Under the pieces are notes generated by a model that worked only from the letters and a program-made list of their open reading frames with translations, did no database searches and was not told where the DNA came from. Of a stretch of 64,000 bases of DNA, positions 9,391 through 16,773 are shown piece by piece. The DNA lies in the NCBI RefSeq assembly GCF_014054725.1, contig NZ_CP059563.1, forward strand, positions 2,011,749-2,075,748, read 5' to 3'. Positions within the stretch are counted from its first letter, which is position 1. The number at the start of each line of letters is the position of its first letter. The stretch comes from Conchiformibius steedae. Its GTDB lineage: Bacteria; Pseudomonadota; Gammaproteobacteria; Burkholderiales; Neisseriaceae. Position numbers and translations under genes: made by a program.

Positions 9391-10161
9391 TTAGTTAAAT
9401 TCTTCATAGAAGTAAGGCGCGTTGTTGCCGTCTGCCAGCACCACTGTGCCGTCAAAGTCCGCCTTGTTGAAATCATCCGCCAGCCAATCCAGCTCGCTGC
9501 CTGATTTCAGCACCGCGCTGGGGATATGCAGGCTGAACTGTTTTTGACTGGCATGGTTAAAGCCGTCCACCCACAGCTCCAAATCAAAGTCCGCCAGCGT
9601 TTCGGCGGCAATGCGGATACCGCCGCCTGCACGGGTGCTGTACGTTACCTTAATGTCTTCGCCCTTGTTCACATTGGCGCAATCGGCTTTGACGGTAATC
9701 CAGCCCATATTGGCATTGACTTCAATATCGGTGGCGGCAACGGCATGGTTGCCTGTGTTTTTGACCTTAACAGTGGCGGGGTCAATGTTTTTGTTTGCCA
9801 AATCCAGCATAATGCCTTTTTCGGTTACGCGCACAATTTCATCCGTAACCTTGTTGGCAGCCGTATCCAGCATCACCGTTTCGCCCATCAGAATCATTGC
9901 CAAGGTCGTCTTATTAAACGTGTCCAAAGTCATGGCGATTTCGGTGGCATCGGCAATCGTTACCGAATCCAAAGCCTTGCCTGCCGAACCTTTTTTGCGG
10001 CTGATGCGCTTTTTGGTTTCGCTTTTGGCTTTCAGCTTCAGCGATGTGGTATTGCCCATTTCAAGGCGCGGGCTGCCTGCGATACGGCGGTTGCGGGCAT
10101 ATACCGTGCCTTCCACCAAAAAGCCGTTGTCGTTGTCTTGTACGATTTGCGTCATCGTCAA
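9391..10161 (-). CDS. Major tail tube protein
   Basis: A 256-residue protein between the tail-completion gene and the tape measure, the usual place of the tube subunit in long-tailed phages. The sequence is beta-rich with a Lys/Arg-rich loop around residues 42-62 and a Gly-rich turn near 190. Its start overlaps the stop of the preceding gene (ATGA). A strong terminator directly follows, fitting a highly expressed structural protein. The tail type is inferred: no Mu-like sheath gene lies beside it, which suggests a non-contractile tail. Confidence 0.8.
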   Translation of the reverse strand: MTMTQIVQDNDNGFLVEGTVYARNRRIAGSPRLEMGNTTSLKLKAKSETKKRISRKKGSAGKALDSVTIADATEIAMTLDTFNKTTLAMILMGETVMLDTAANKVTDEIVRVTEKGIMLDLANKNIDPATVKVKNTGNHAVAATDIEVNANMGWITVKADCANVNKGEDIKVTYSTRAGGGIRIAAETLADFDLELWVDGFNHASQKQFSLHIPSAVLKSGSELDWLADDFNKADFDGTVVLADGNNAPYFYEEFN

Positions 10162-10625
10162 ACTCCTGTGTAATTGGAAATAATTTCGGTTTCAAAGCGC
10201 ATCGGATACAGCGCAAAATTATCAAAAAACTGAATCGGTGCTGCCTGTACTTCATCAAACGGCGAAGCGGTGAGCGGACGGCCGACATCATCACGCGGAT
10301 GCCAGCCTTGCAATGCACCGCAAATCCGTGCCAGCAGCTCGCCCACATCGGGCTGTTCGTGGGGTACGTCTTCCGCGCCGTAAAACTGCTTTGCCAAAAT
10401 CAGGCTGAAACTCAAGCGTTTGCGCTTTTGCTGTTTGGCTTTAACCCCATCGGCTAAAGGCAGCCAGCCGTCAAACACCGCATACAGCGTGCCGTCCACA
10501 GGGCGGATGCTGTTGTCGTCCAACATCTGCGCCAATTCGCGCACACCCTGCACCGCATACACGCCTTGCACTTGGCGCACCTGCTCCAGCAGCACGGGAT
10601 AGATTGCCAGCATATTGTGGTTCAT
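10158..10625 (-). CDS. Mu gp37-like tail terminator/completion protein
   Basis: 155 residues, between the gpG-like gene and the tail tube. Size and place match the gp37/DUF1834-like proteins of transposable phages, which are thought to act at the head-tail or tail-end junction. It is soluble with mixed secondary structure and no signal peptide. A GGAATTGAGATG context provides the ribosome site. Directly upstream lies a 137-base structured repeat that separates it from gpG, which is unusual in this otherwise packed operon. Confidence 0.65.
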   Translation of the reverse strand: MNHNMLAIYPVLLEQVRQVQGVYAVQGVRELAQMLDDNSIRPVDGTLYAVFDGWLPLADGVKAKQQKRKRLSFSLILAKQFYGAEDVPHEQPDVGELLARICGALQGWHPRDDVGRPLTASPFDEVQAAPIQFFDNFALYPMRFETEIISNYTGV

Positions 10626-10628
10626 CTC

Positions 10629-10765
10629 AATTCCCTTTCGGTTTGAAACCCCACCGTTTACGGTGGTAAAATCAGCTTGATATTCAGGCGTGGCGCAAGC
10701 CCGTCCGAATCAGGGCAACACATTAGGGCTGTGCTTGATGTGCAGCCCTGTGTGTTGAAACATCA
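10629..10765. repeat. Three-hairpin dispersed repeat, copy A
   Basis: This intergenic segment is clearly related along its whole length to 58255-58390. The longest identical block is 20 bases, CCCGTCCGAATCAGGGCAAC. Both copies begin with AATTCC next to the start codon of a minus-strand gene and end at GTTGAAACAT. Three successive hairpins are visible: CCACCGT/ACGGTGG, one ending in CCCGTCC, and AGGGCTG/CAGCCCT. No open reading frame is conserved between copies. It is probably a miniature mobile element or a transferable leader. Confidence 0.75.
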
Positions 10766-11260
10766 TCATTTACCCCCTATGGCGCGTTGCAAATGCTGCT
10801 GCAACAAGTCGTTAATATCGGTGCGGTCGGTGGTGGAAATGCCAAACATCGGGCGTGCCGCCATTTTCGGCGTACCAAACTGGTGGTATTCCGTGTAAAA
10901 CACATTGGTTCCCACTTGTGCTAAATTTTCGGTGGCATGGCTGGTTATGCTGTTCAACAGGTGTCCCGTATCGCGCAGCAGCCGTTGCGGGTCGCGCAAT
11001 TTGGTGTGCGCTGCTTGTTTGCGCGTTTTGCCGACCGTTACCGCATAGCGGCGCACGGTGGACGGTTTCCACGCTGCCCACGGTGTGCCGTCGGGCGCGG
11101 TTTTGGTTTCAAAGCGTTTGCGTGTTGAGTTTTCCAGCAGCGTGGCGATTGCGCCCATAGTGCGGCGCATCTTGCCGCTGTCGCCCAGTCTGCCGTGCAA
11201 GGCAGTCAGCAGGTTGGCGGCTGCGCCCAAATCGGACGAGACGTTAAGTAAGCTAGACAT
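10766..11260 (-). CDS. Virion morphogenesis protein (Mu gpG-like)
   Basis: 164 residues from the ATG of MSSLLNVSSD; a longer in-frame start would overlap the upstream gene further. It resembles the phage virion morphogenesis family (Mu gpG, phage tail completion S), with a basic central segment, the phrase RDTGHLLNSI near residue 110 and the conserved HQFGTPKMAARP region at about 131-142. These proteins act in tail completion or head-tail joining. It lies between the DUF1320 gene and the gp37-like gene as in other transposable phages. Its start overlaps the previous stop by 8 bases. Confidence 0.85.
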   Translation of the reverse strand: MSSLLNVSSDLGAAANLLTALHGRLGDSGKMRRTMGAIATLLENSTRKRFETKTAPDGTPWAAWKPSTVRRYAVTVGKTRKQAAHTKLRDPQRLLRDTGHLLNSITSHATENLAQVGTNVFYTEYHQFGTPKMAARPMFGISTTDRTDINDLLQQHLQRAIGGK

Positions 11261-11654
11261 CACGCCACTCCACAGGCTGATTGGGTACAACCACCACCAC
11301 GCCTGTTTGTTTGGTTTCAGGCAGCGCGTCCAAACCCAGCATGGCGGGGTTTTTAACCACTTCTTTTAACCATTTGACGGCTTCATCGTAACGCTTTTGC
11401 ACGATTCCCGATGTGCCGTTTTCATACAGGTAAAAACGGGCAATATCGCAGGCTTTAACCGTCAGGGCGCGTGGCGGGGTTGGCGGCAGCCGCACAAAAC
11501 CCGCCGCCGACAGATAGCTGCCTGCTTCCGCCGCCGCATCCGCCATTGCCTTATCCAATACGGCATCGTCAATGGCGCGGCGGTGGGTGCGGTCGGTCAG
11601 CTTAATCAGCTCGCCCTCGCCGAAGCGGTCAATCATGTCTTGGCGGGTAATCAC
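11253..11654 (-). CDS. Mu gp36-like protein (DUF1320)
   Basis: 133 residues beginning MITRQDMIDRFGEGELI, the usual opening of the gp36/DUF1320 family, which lies just downstream of the capsid gene in transposable phages and probably acts at the head-tail connector. Further family traits are the DAVLDKAMADAAAEAGSYL helix (about 30-48) and an RFYLYEN segment (about 73-79). It is separated from the capsid gene by three bases and overlaps gpG by eight. Confidence 0.85.
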   Translation of the reverse strand: MITRQDMIDRFGEGELIKLTDRTHRRAIDDAVLDKAMADAAAEAGSYLSAAGFVRLPPTPPRALTVKACDIARFYLYENGTSGIVQKRYDEAVKWLKEVVKNPAMLGLDALPETKQTGVVVVVPNQPVEWRDV

Positions 11655-11657
11655 GCT

Positions 11658-12644
11658 TTACACCTCCAAACTCGCCACCAGTTCGGGGCGCAGGGCCATT
11701 GGCAGCGGATTGGATTGCATATGCACGCTCCAGCCTTTTTTGTGGTCTAAAGGCTCGCGGCTGGCGTAATATGCCAATGCGGTGGTGTTTACCGTGTCGG
11801 ACATATCGGCAGGCGCAAAAAATTCAGCATACAGTTTGCGTCCCACAGGCAGCAAAATGGCTTGGTTGTCGGCGATTTTTGCGCCTTTCGCGCCAAAGTC
11901 GCCCGTGTAGTGGATGAACTTCACGCCGTTGTGTTCAAACTCCACTGTATTCAAATGATTGCCTTCGCGGTAGGCTTTGCCGTCCATATAGCGTTGGTAT
12001 AGGGGCTGTACGGACGGGTGGTATTTCAGCGCGGTCAGATAATCAATACCGCACAACACTACCCAGCCTTGCACCATCGCGCCTTTAAGCAGCTTTTTGT
12101 GGGCGGCAAGGGCTTTGTCCATTGCCAAACCGACATTGGCATTGTTGTTGCCCAAGTCAAAATTCAGGGTTTGGCGTTTCAAACCAAACTCTTTATACAG
12201 GTCATACAATACCGTGCCGTCCGCGTCCAAAATCTTGCCCTGCAATGCGCCGAGCATCAGATGTTCGCGGGTAATCTCTAACATGGCTTTGCCGTCTGCC
12301 AGTTTTTCATCCACTTTCTTTTGCACCGTTTCGGCTTGGGTACTGCCGAAGGCGCGGATATTTTGCACATCATCGGCACGCACCACGTCATCAACGGGCA
12401 GATGCGGGATTTTAAAGGTGCGGCTTTCGCGGTGTTTGGGCGGCACGTTGTTGCCGGGATTGCCGCGCGGCTGGCTTTGCACCACACGCAATTCGCCTGA
12501 TTGGTTTTCTACGTCCACATAAGTGGTATTCAAAAAGCGTGCCTCGAACAACGCCAAATCGCGGATTTGCGTGGGCGCAGCAGGCAAACGGTTAATGGCT
12601 TCCGTCAACGGACGGACACCGAATTTGCTGTTATCGGATAACAT
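11658..12644 (-). CDS. Major capsid protein, lambda gpE type
   Basis: 328 residues. The segment TFKIPHLPVDDVVRADDVQ (about 86-104) with the following QNIRAFGS, and GKILDADGTVLYDLYKEFG (about 155-173), are hallmarks of the gpE major capsid family rather than Mu gpT. It assembles the icosahedral shell. It lies after two decoration-like genes, matching the lambda D-E order, while the packaging genes upstream are Mu-like. This shows a mosaic head module. The ATG is preceded by AAGGAAAAAAACC. Confidence 0.9.
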   Translation of the reverse strand: MLSDNSKFGVRPLTEAINRLPAAPTQIRDLALFEARFLNTTYVDVENQSGELRVVQSQPRGNPGNNVPPKHRESRTFKIPHLPVDDVVRADDVQNIRAFGSTQAETVQKKVDEKLADGKAMLEITREHLMLGALQGKILDADGTVLYDLYKEFGLKRQTLNFDLGNNNANVGLAMDKALAAHKKLLKGAMVQGWVVLCGIDYLTALKYHPSVQPLYQRYMDGKAYREGNHLNTVEFEHNGVKFIHYTGDFGAKGAKIADNQAILLPVGRKLYAEFFAPADMSDTVNTTALAYYASREPLDHKKGWSVHMQSNPLPMALRPELVASLEV

Positions 12645-12667
12645 GGTTTTTTTCCTTGTCAGTTGGC

Positions 12668-13147
12668 TTACAGGTCAAGATGGTCTTCGCGGTCGGGGCT
12701 GTCTTGTGCCGATTCGCCGTCCGCCCGTTCACCATGTGCAGGTGGCGAACCATCTGTAACAATCGGTTCAGGCGGCGGATTGTCTTTTGTAATCGGTTCA
12801 TCAGGACCAATATTCGTTACCTTATCCAGCGGGGCATTGGCATACATAATGCCGTAGGGGTCGCCGTCTTTTTGCAAACCCTCAAACGTACCTTCGGTAC
12901 TGGCGGCGGCGCGGGCTTCGTCCAAATCCAATAATTCTGCGTTAATCACACAGTTAAACGGCTGTACAACAACCTTGCCGTTTTGCTCATCACTTAATGC
13001 CACCAGTTTTTTACCCTCACGCGGCAGGTAGTTCACAAACTGCCCTGCCTTTGTGCCTACGGGTGCAGCCACAAGGGTACGGGTTTCGGGGGTTTGTTCG
13101 TACAACAGCAGTGCGCCCAAAATACGCGGCAAACTGTTTTTGCTCAT
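12668..13147 (-). CDS. Head decoration protein-like, paralogue 2 (extended C-terminus)
   Basis: 159 residues. Residues 1-110 are clearly related to the preceding gene; both share LALSDEQNGKVVVQP (GKKLVALSDEQNGKVVVQPF here), a following N-C-x-I-N phrase and a YGI ending. This copy adds about 45 C-terminal residues rich in Pro, Asp, Glu and Gly, probably disordered. Its place just before an E-type capsid gene and its size suggest a lambda gpD-like decoration protein that stabilises the shell. The function is inferred from position and not from a diagnostic motif. Confidence 0.65.
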   Translation of the reverse strand: MSKNSLPRILGALLLYEQTPETRTLVAAPVGTKAGQFVNYLPREGKKLVALSDEQNGKVVVQPFNCVINAELLDLDEARAAASTEGTFEGLQKDGDPYGIMYANAPLDKVTNIGPDEPITKDNPPPEPIVTDGSPPAHGERADGESAQDSPDREDHLDL

Positions 13148-13164
13148 GTTTTGACCTTTCTTGT

Positions 13165-13494
13165 TTATTCAGACGTGCTTTGATAGACGATGCCATAGGC
13201 ATCACCATCACGCTTCAACTGTTCCAAACCGCCCGCACTGCTAATGGCATCGGCGGCAACGGCATCAAGATTAATAATGCAGTTGTGCGGCTGCACAACG
13301 ACTTTGCCGTTTTGCTCATCGCTCAACGCCAGCAGTTTCTTACCGCGCAGCGGAAAATCTACAAACGTCCCCATTTTCGTGCCTTTATCGGCAGGTACTT
13401 CAATGCGGGTTAGGCGCGTGGCTTCGTATTTCAGCAAATCGCCCAGCACAGGCGGCAGGCTTTGCGGATGGGTTTTGGCTTGGTATTCAGACAT
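13165..13494 (-). CDS. Head decoration protein-like, paralogue 1
   Basis: 109 residues, overlapping the end of the protease/scaffold gene by 8 bases. It is paralogous to the next gene (12668-13147), sharing LALSDEQNGKVVVQP and the surrounding spacing, so the pair arose by tandem duplication. At 109 residues it matches the size of lambda gpD. It probably binds the outside of the capsid lattice. No membrane or enzymatic motif is present. Confidence 0.65.
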   Translation of the reverse strand: MSEYQAKTHPQSLPPVLGDLLKYEATRLTRIEVPADKGTKMGTFVDFPLRGKKLLALSDEQNGKVVVQPHNCIINLDAVAADAISSAGGLEQLKRDGDAYGIVYQSTSE

Positions 13495-14416
13495 ATTTTT
13501 GCCCCTGCGGATTGGTGGCTTCGGCAGCCGACAGCTTCACGCCGTCACCCTGCGGTGTTTCGGCAGGCGCGGTGTCGCCCGTTAAAGACGGCGGCAGCGG
13601 CGGTTTTTCGGCGGCTGCCGACAGTTTCAAATCGGCAATCAACGCATCTGCTGCTTCGGGGCTGGCGGACAGCAGCAGCTCATAGGTTGCCGCGCTGATA
13701 CCGTCAAAACCGTTGCCGTCTGCGGCAGGTTTTGCGCCTGCTGCCGACAGCTTTTTGTCCACCTGCGCTTTCTTTTCGGCGGCGGCTTTGGCTTTTTCCA
13801 GTTCGGCGGACTTGGCTTTTTCCGCTTCCAACTCGGCTTTCAGTTTGTCAAATTCGGCTTGCTCTTCTTTAGTCATGTTTTGGCTTTCTTGCTTGGGTTT
13901 TAAATCGGGTTTAAAGGTTTCGCTATCGCTTAACACCACGGCGGACGTGTGCTTATCTACACCTACCGCCACAAACGACACTTCGCGGACAGTACAATCA
14001 CGCATAATCACCATCGGACCAGTCAGCTCTTGTCCGTTTACGGTGGCAGTTGCGCCTGCCGCCAGCTCTTCCCATCGCGCCGCCTGAATGTAGGCGGACA
14101 TTTCCCACGGGAAGCCTTGGTCGGCAGATGTGGCAATATCCCGTCCGTGTTCGTTGTCCAGCAGCGTGCCGTTAATCAGCAAGCCGCCTTGTCCCAACGA
14201 CAGGCTGCCTGCACCCGCTTTGCGGTCGGGGCTATGCTCTACCAACACGGCTACGCGGTCGCGGTAGGCGATATTGGACAAGTCCACGATATACGGCACG
14301 TCGTATTGGACAAACGGCTTGCCCGAATGGGCGACACCGCTAAAACGGCGTACCGTGCCGTCGGCGGCAAAATCCACCGCCGTCAGCGCGGCGGCCAGTT
14401 TGACGGATAGGGTCAT
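13487..14416 (-). CDS. Prohead protease / scaffold (Mu gpI-like)
   Basis: 309 residues from the ATG of MTLSVKLAAAL; an in-frame ATG nine codons earlier is possible and neither start has a strong ribosome site. The N-terminal 170 residues resemble the Mu I prohead peptidase family (DRVAVLVEHSPDRKAG near 60-75; MRDCTVREVSFVAVG near 145-160). The C-terminal part is an Ala/Lys/Glu-rich coiled coil (about 180-240) typical of scaffolds. As in Mu, an internal start at MTKEEQAEF, preceded by a linker, could give a separate scaffold (Z-like) protein. It ends eight bases inside the first decoration gene. Confidence 0.8.
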   Translation of the reverse strand: MTLSVKLAAALTAVDFAADGTVRRFSGVAHSGKPFVQYDVPYIVDLSNIAYRDRVAVLVEHSPDRKAGAGSLSLGQGGLLINGTLLDNEHGRDIATSADQGFPWEMSAYIQAARWEELAAGATATVNGQELTGPMVIMRDCTVREVSFVAVGVDKHTSAVVLSDSETFKPDLKPKQESQNMTKEEQAEFDKLKAELEAEKAKSAELEKAKAAAEKKAQVDKKLSAAGAKPAADGNGFDGISAATYELLLSASPEAADALIADLKLSAAAEKPPLPPSLTGDTAPAETPQGDGVKLSAAEATNPQGQKYV

Positions 14417-14516
14417 GGCAAAAAAAATAAAAAGGGAAAACATCGCCGATTATGGCGGGTAAGACGGAATTAGGCTGCTTGTGCCGTTTCAAATCATTTT
14501 TGGGCGCGGAAAACGC

Positions 14517-14552
14517 AAAAAAACGCCCGAATGTACGCATGGCATCGGGCGT
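14517..14552 (-). terminator. Hairpin terminator in head-module gap
   Basis: ACGCCCGA and TCGGGCGT pair around a 14-base loop, followed on the minus strand by seven T. It is the third of three terminator-like hairpins in the gap 14417-14755, which otherwise holds no convincing gene. Confidence 0.6.
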
Positions 14553-14650
14553 GGTTGGTCTAATAAACAATACCCCCCCTTTAAACCCCCTTTAAAAACG
14601 CCACAGATTGCGTTGGACGTATCGGGTGGGAGTAGGATAAGGGTGGAATA

Positions 14651-14676
14651 AAAAAACGCCGTAAAACGGCGTTTTT
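14651..14676. terminator. Bidirectional hairpin terminator
   Basis: AACGCCGT pairs with ACGGCGTT around a two-to-four base loop, with an A run on one side and a T run on the other, so it can work in both directions. It is the middle hairpin of the gap between the immunity-like gene and the protease gene. Confidence 0.7.
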
Positions 14677-14720
14677 GCAAATCAGGATAATCGGGCAGTA
14701 CAGGACAATCAAAATAAATA

Positions 14721-14752
14721 AAAAACAGCCTGAATGATACAGGCTGTTTTTA
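14721..14752. terminator. Hairpin terminator after MuF-immunity pair
   Basis: AAAACAGCCTG pairs with CAGGCTGTTTT. It lies four bases beyond the stop of the immunity-like gene and probably ends its transcript. The stem contains CAGCCTGAA, a word like the uptake sequences of this family. In Mu a late promoter precedes gene I, so one may lie downstream of this hairpin, but I cannot place it. Confidence 0.7.
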
Positions 14753-14755
14753 ACA

Positions 14756-15103
14756 TTAAAAATCCACATCTATACCGCCGCTATCTATATTTCCGCATAA
14801 TTTGTCGTACATCTGCTGCAATTCGGGCGGAATATCATAGCCGCCATGAATAAACATGGAAAATAATTCGCTAGGGGAAGTAAGCGGGTCGCTTAATTCG
14901 TTTAAATTGGGATTGGGCGGCAGAATGTTCTTCCACTTTTCCGAGAAAGCCCGCTCAACCAAAGCATTCAAAGCCTTTACCGCAGTTTCGTCACCGTAAA
15001 TTTTCCCACTATTGGCGATAGGGAATACCCCCCTTTGTTTTGTTTCCCAGTGAATCTGACCGATAGGGGTTCGGTTACGGGTTAATGTAAATACGGTAAT
15101 CAT
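14756..15103 (-). CDS. Putative immunity protein for the MuF toxin
   Basis: 115 residues, start overlapping the stop of the MuF gene by four bases. It has no recognised family, is mildly acidic with an Asp-rich C-terminus, and has no signal peptide. Its base composition is AT-rich like the C-terminal half of the MuF gene and unlike the structural genes around it. In Mu, gp30 is followed by gpG or I, so an unrelated coupled gene here fits the pattern of polymorphic toxins, where the small gene after the toxin encodes its inhibitor. This is inference from context. Confidence 0.55.
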   Translation of the reverse strand: MITVFTLTRNRTPIGQIHWETKQRGVFPIANSGKIYGDETAVKALNALVERAFSEKWKNILPPNPNLNELSDPLTSPSELFSMFIHGGYDIPPELQQMYDKLCGNIDSGGIDVDF

Positions 15104-16773
15104 GGTTTGTATCTCAATAGCAATGCCAAGCCGAAGTGGAAAAAGTCGGGCTTTGAAGCCAATTGTGCAAATAAAGCGGGGTTTCCGCCTAATAATGACT
15201 CAAATGTCATGGTCATCATTTCTCTTGGAAGCGGATTGCTTTCATCGCCATACATCTTACCATAGTAAGGGTCGGGAAAGCCGTCTTTTTTCGCTATCTC
15301 ATGTTTGCCGTAGCTTAAAATGCCTGTTAATTCCTGCAACGGGTGTGCCGTTTCCCCTGTTGTCCGTTCATGCCACAGGCGCACAAACAAATCATTCAAG
15401 TCAGGCATGGCAGCCTGTAAGCGGTGGGCAAATTCATGTATATAACGAGAGTGGTTTAATACTGGATTAGTTTCCAAAGCGATGGAAATCAAGCTGCCGC
15501 CCGCTCTTGTCATCTTGTTTTTTAAGGCATAGACAAAATGGTCGTACATGGCGGGCGGATTATCAATATTACTGATTAAATAATTATAATCCTTAAGGGT
15601 CAGGTAAGTTTGGAAAGAGCGGACATCTCCTGCTTCAACCACCGTTACCCCTTTGGCATTGGACATATCCAGCCAAGCCTGCGGGTATCGGGACACCACT
15701 TCGCCAAATTCTTTAACCAAGTCGGGGTCTGTGCCGTTTAACAAAACGTTTTCGCCTGTTTCCACTCCCTCCAAGCGCATGGCTTCCATAATCCCCAAAT
15801 GCGGCTGCTTTTGCTCAAATGCCGTGATAATGGTTTCTCGATGTTTTTCAAACAGGCGTTTGCCTTCGGCGATAATGTTGTCGCTGCTGGACAGCAGTTC
15901 CTGCTCGGCACGTTTTGCCAAATATTGTGCCAATTCATTCTCTGCAGTTGTCGCAAACTCGGTGCCGTGCTTTTCTGCTGCCAAATCCAGCAAATTATCC
16001 AGCCGTTTGGCATGGTTATGCGCAAAGGTTGGTGTGATGTCAAACGGCACTTGCACGGTTTGCCCCGTGCGCGGATTGGTAAATTCCACCCATTCTATAT
16101 GCTCTTGCCCGTCGTCAATCACGCCTTTGCGGTGGTTTTCAATTTGCTGTGCATCAAAGGCATCGGGATTTTTGGCAATGTCTTCGCCGCGCTCTCGCAG
16201 GGCTTGGGCTTCGGTAAGCTGACGCACGGTGCATTGGCAGCCGTAGCCGTTGGGGGGATAGATGGTCTGCCAAATGGGGTCGCTTACGCGCCAAATGCGG
16301 TTATAGTAGCTCATATGGCTTTGGCGTTTCTGCTCGGCAACGGACGGGATATATTTCAAAAAAGGAAAATCGTCTTGGTATGCTTGGATGCGTTGCCAAC
16401 GTCCTGCGGCATAGGCGGTTGCCATATTGGTCTGAAAAATCACGCGCAAACGGCGGGTACTGCCAAGCTGCACGGTTTTGACAACACCGTCCGCAGGGTC
16501 AGTCATTACCTGCTCGCCCCACCAGCCGCGTGCCATTAAAAAGGGTTTTAAACGCTTTTCAAAGTCGCGGTAAGCCGTGCCGTTTTGCATGGCGGTTTGC
16601 AGCGCGGCTTTGGTTTCCGCCAGTAAATCCATGTCCATCATTTTGGCAACAGCGAAGCTGACAGAATGCTCGTACAGCCAAACATCGTAATGGCTGTAAC
16701 TGGGCAGCAGCTCGCGTCCTGCCAAATGCTCATAAGCAGCGCGGTCAAGCAGGCTGGTAAACTGGACGCTCAC
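15100..16773 (-). CDS. MuF head morphogenesis protein with C-terminal zincin-like toxin domain
   Basis: 557 residues. The N-terminal 190 form the Mu gp30/F head-morphogenesis domain, ending in the Cys-rich GYGCQCTVRQLTEAQA segment (177-192), and lie next to the portal as usual. A linker helix region follows. Residues about 345-557 are an extra domain with YIHEFAHRL (444-452), an HExxH zinc-protease motif, and acidic residues E518 and E525 that could supply the third ligand. This region is more AT-rich than the head. MuF fusions to toxic effectors are a known class of phage-borne polymorphic toxins; the protein could enter the host with DNA or act between strains. The next gene overlaps by four bases and may be the antidote. 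Confidence 0.8.
   Translation of the reverse strand: MSVQFTSLLDRAAYEHLAGRELLPSYSHYDVWLYEHSVSFAVAKMMDMDLLAETKAALQTAMQNGTAYRDFEKRLKPFLMARGWWGEQVMTDPADGVVKTVQLGSTRRLRVIFQTNMATAYAAGRWQRIQAYQDDFPFLKYIPSVAEQKRQSHMSYYNRIWRVSDPIWQTIYPPNGYGCQCTVRQLTEAQALRERGEDIAKNPDAFDAQQIENHRKGVIDDGQEHIEWVEFTNPRTGQTVQVPFDITPTFAHNHAKRLDNLLDLAAEKHGTEFATTAENELAQYLAKRAEQELLSSSDNIIAEGKRLFEKHRETIITAFEQKQPHLGIMEAMRLEGVETGENVLLNGTDPDLVKEFGEVVSRYPQAWLDMSNAKGVTVVEAGDVRSFQTYLTLKDYNYLISNIDNPPAMYDHFVYALKNKMTRAGGSLISIALETNPVLNHSRYIHEFAHRLQAAMPDLNDLFVRLWHERTTGETAHPLQELTGILSYGKHEIAKKDGFPDPYYGKMYGDESNPLPREMMTMTFESLLGGNPALFAQLASKPDFFHFGLALLLRYKP

Noticed and set aside
10629-10765. tRNA or known riboswitch in the intergenic repeat
   Set aside because: Three separate hairpins without a cloverleaf; no riboswitch core recognised.
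14581-14769. 62-codon minus-strand frame in the head-module gap
   Set aside because: It runs through two terminator hairpins and has no ribosome site.
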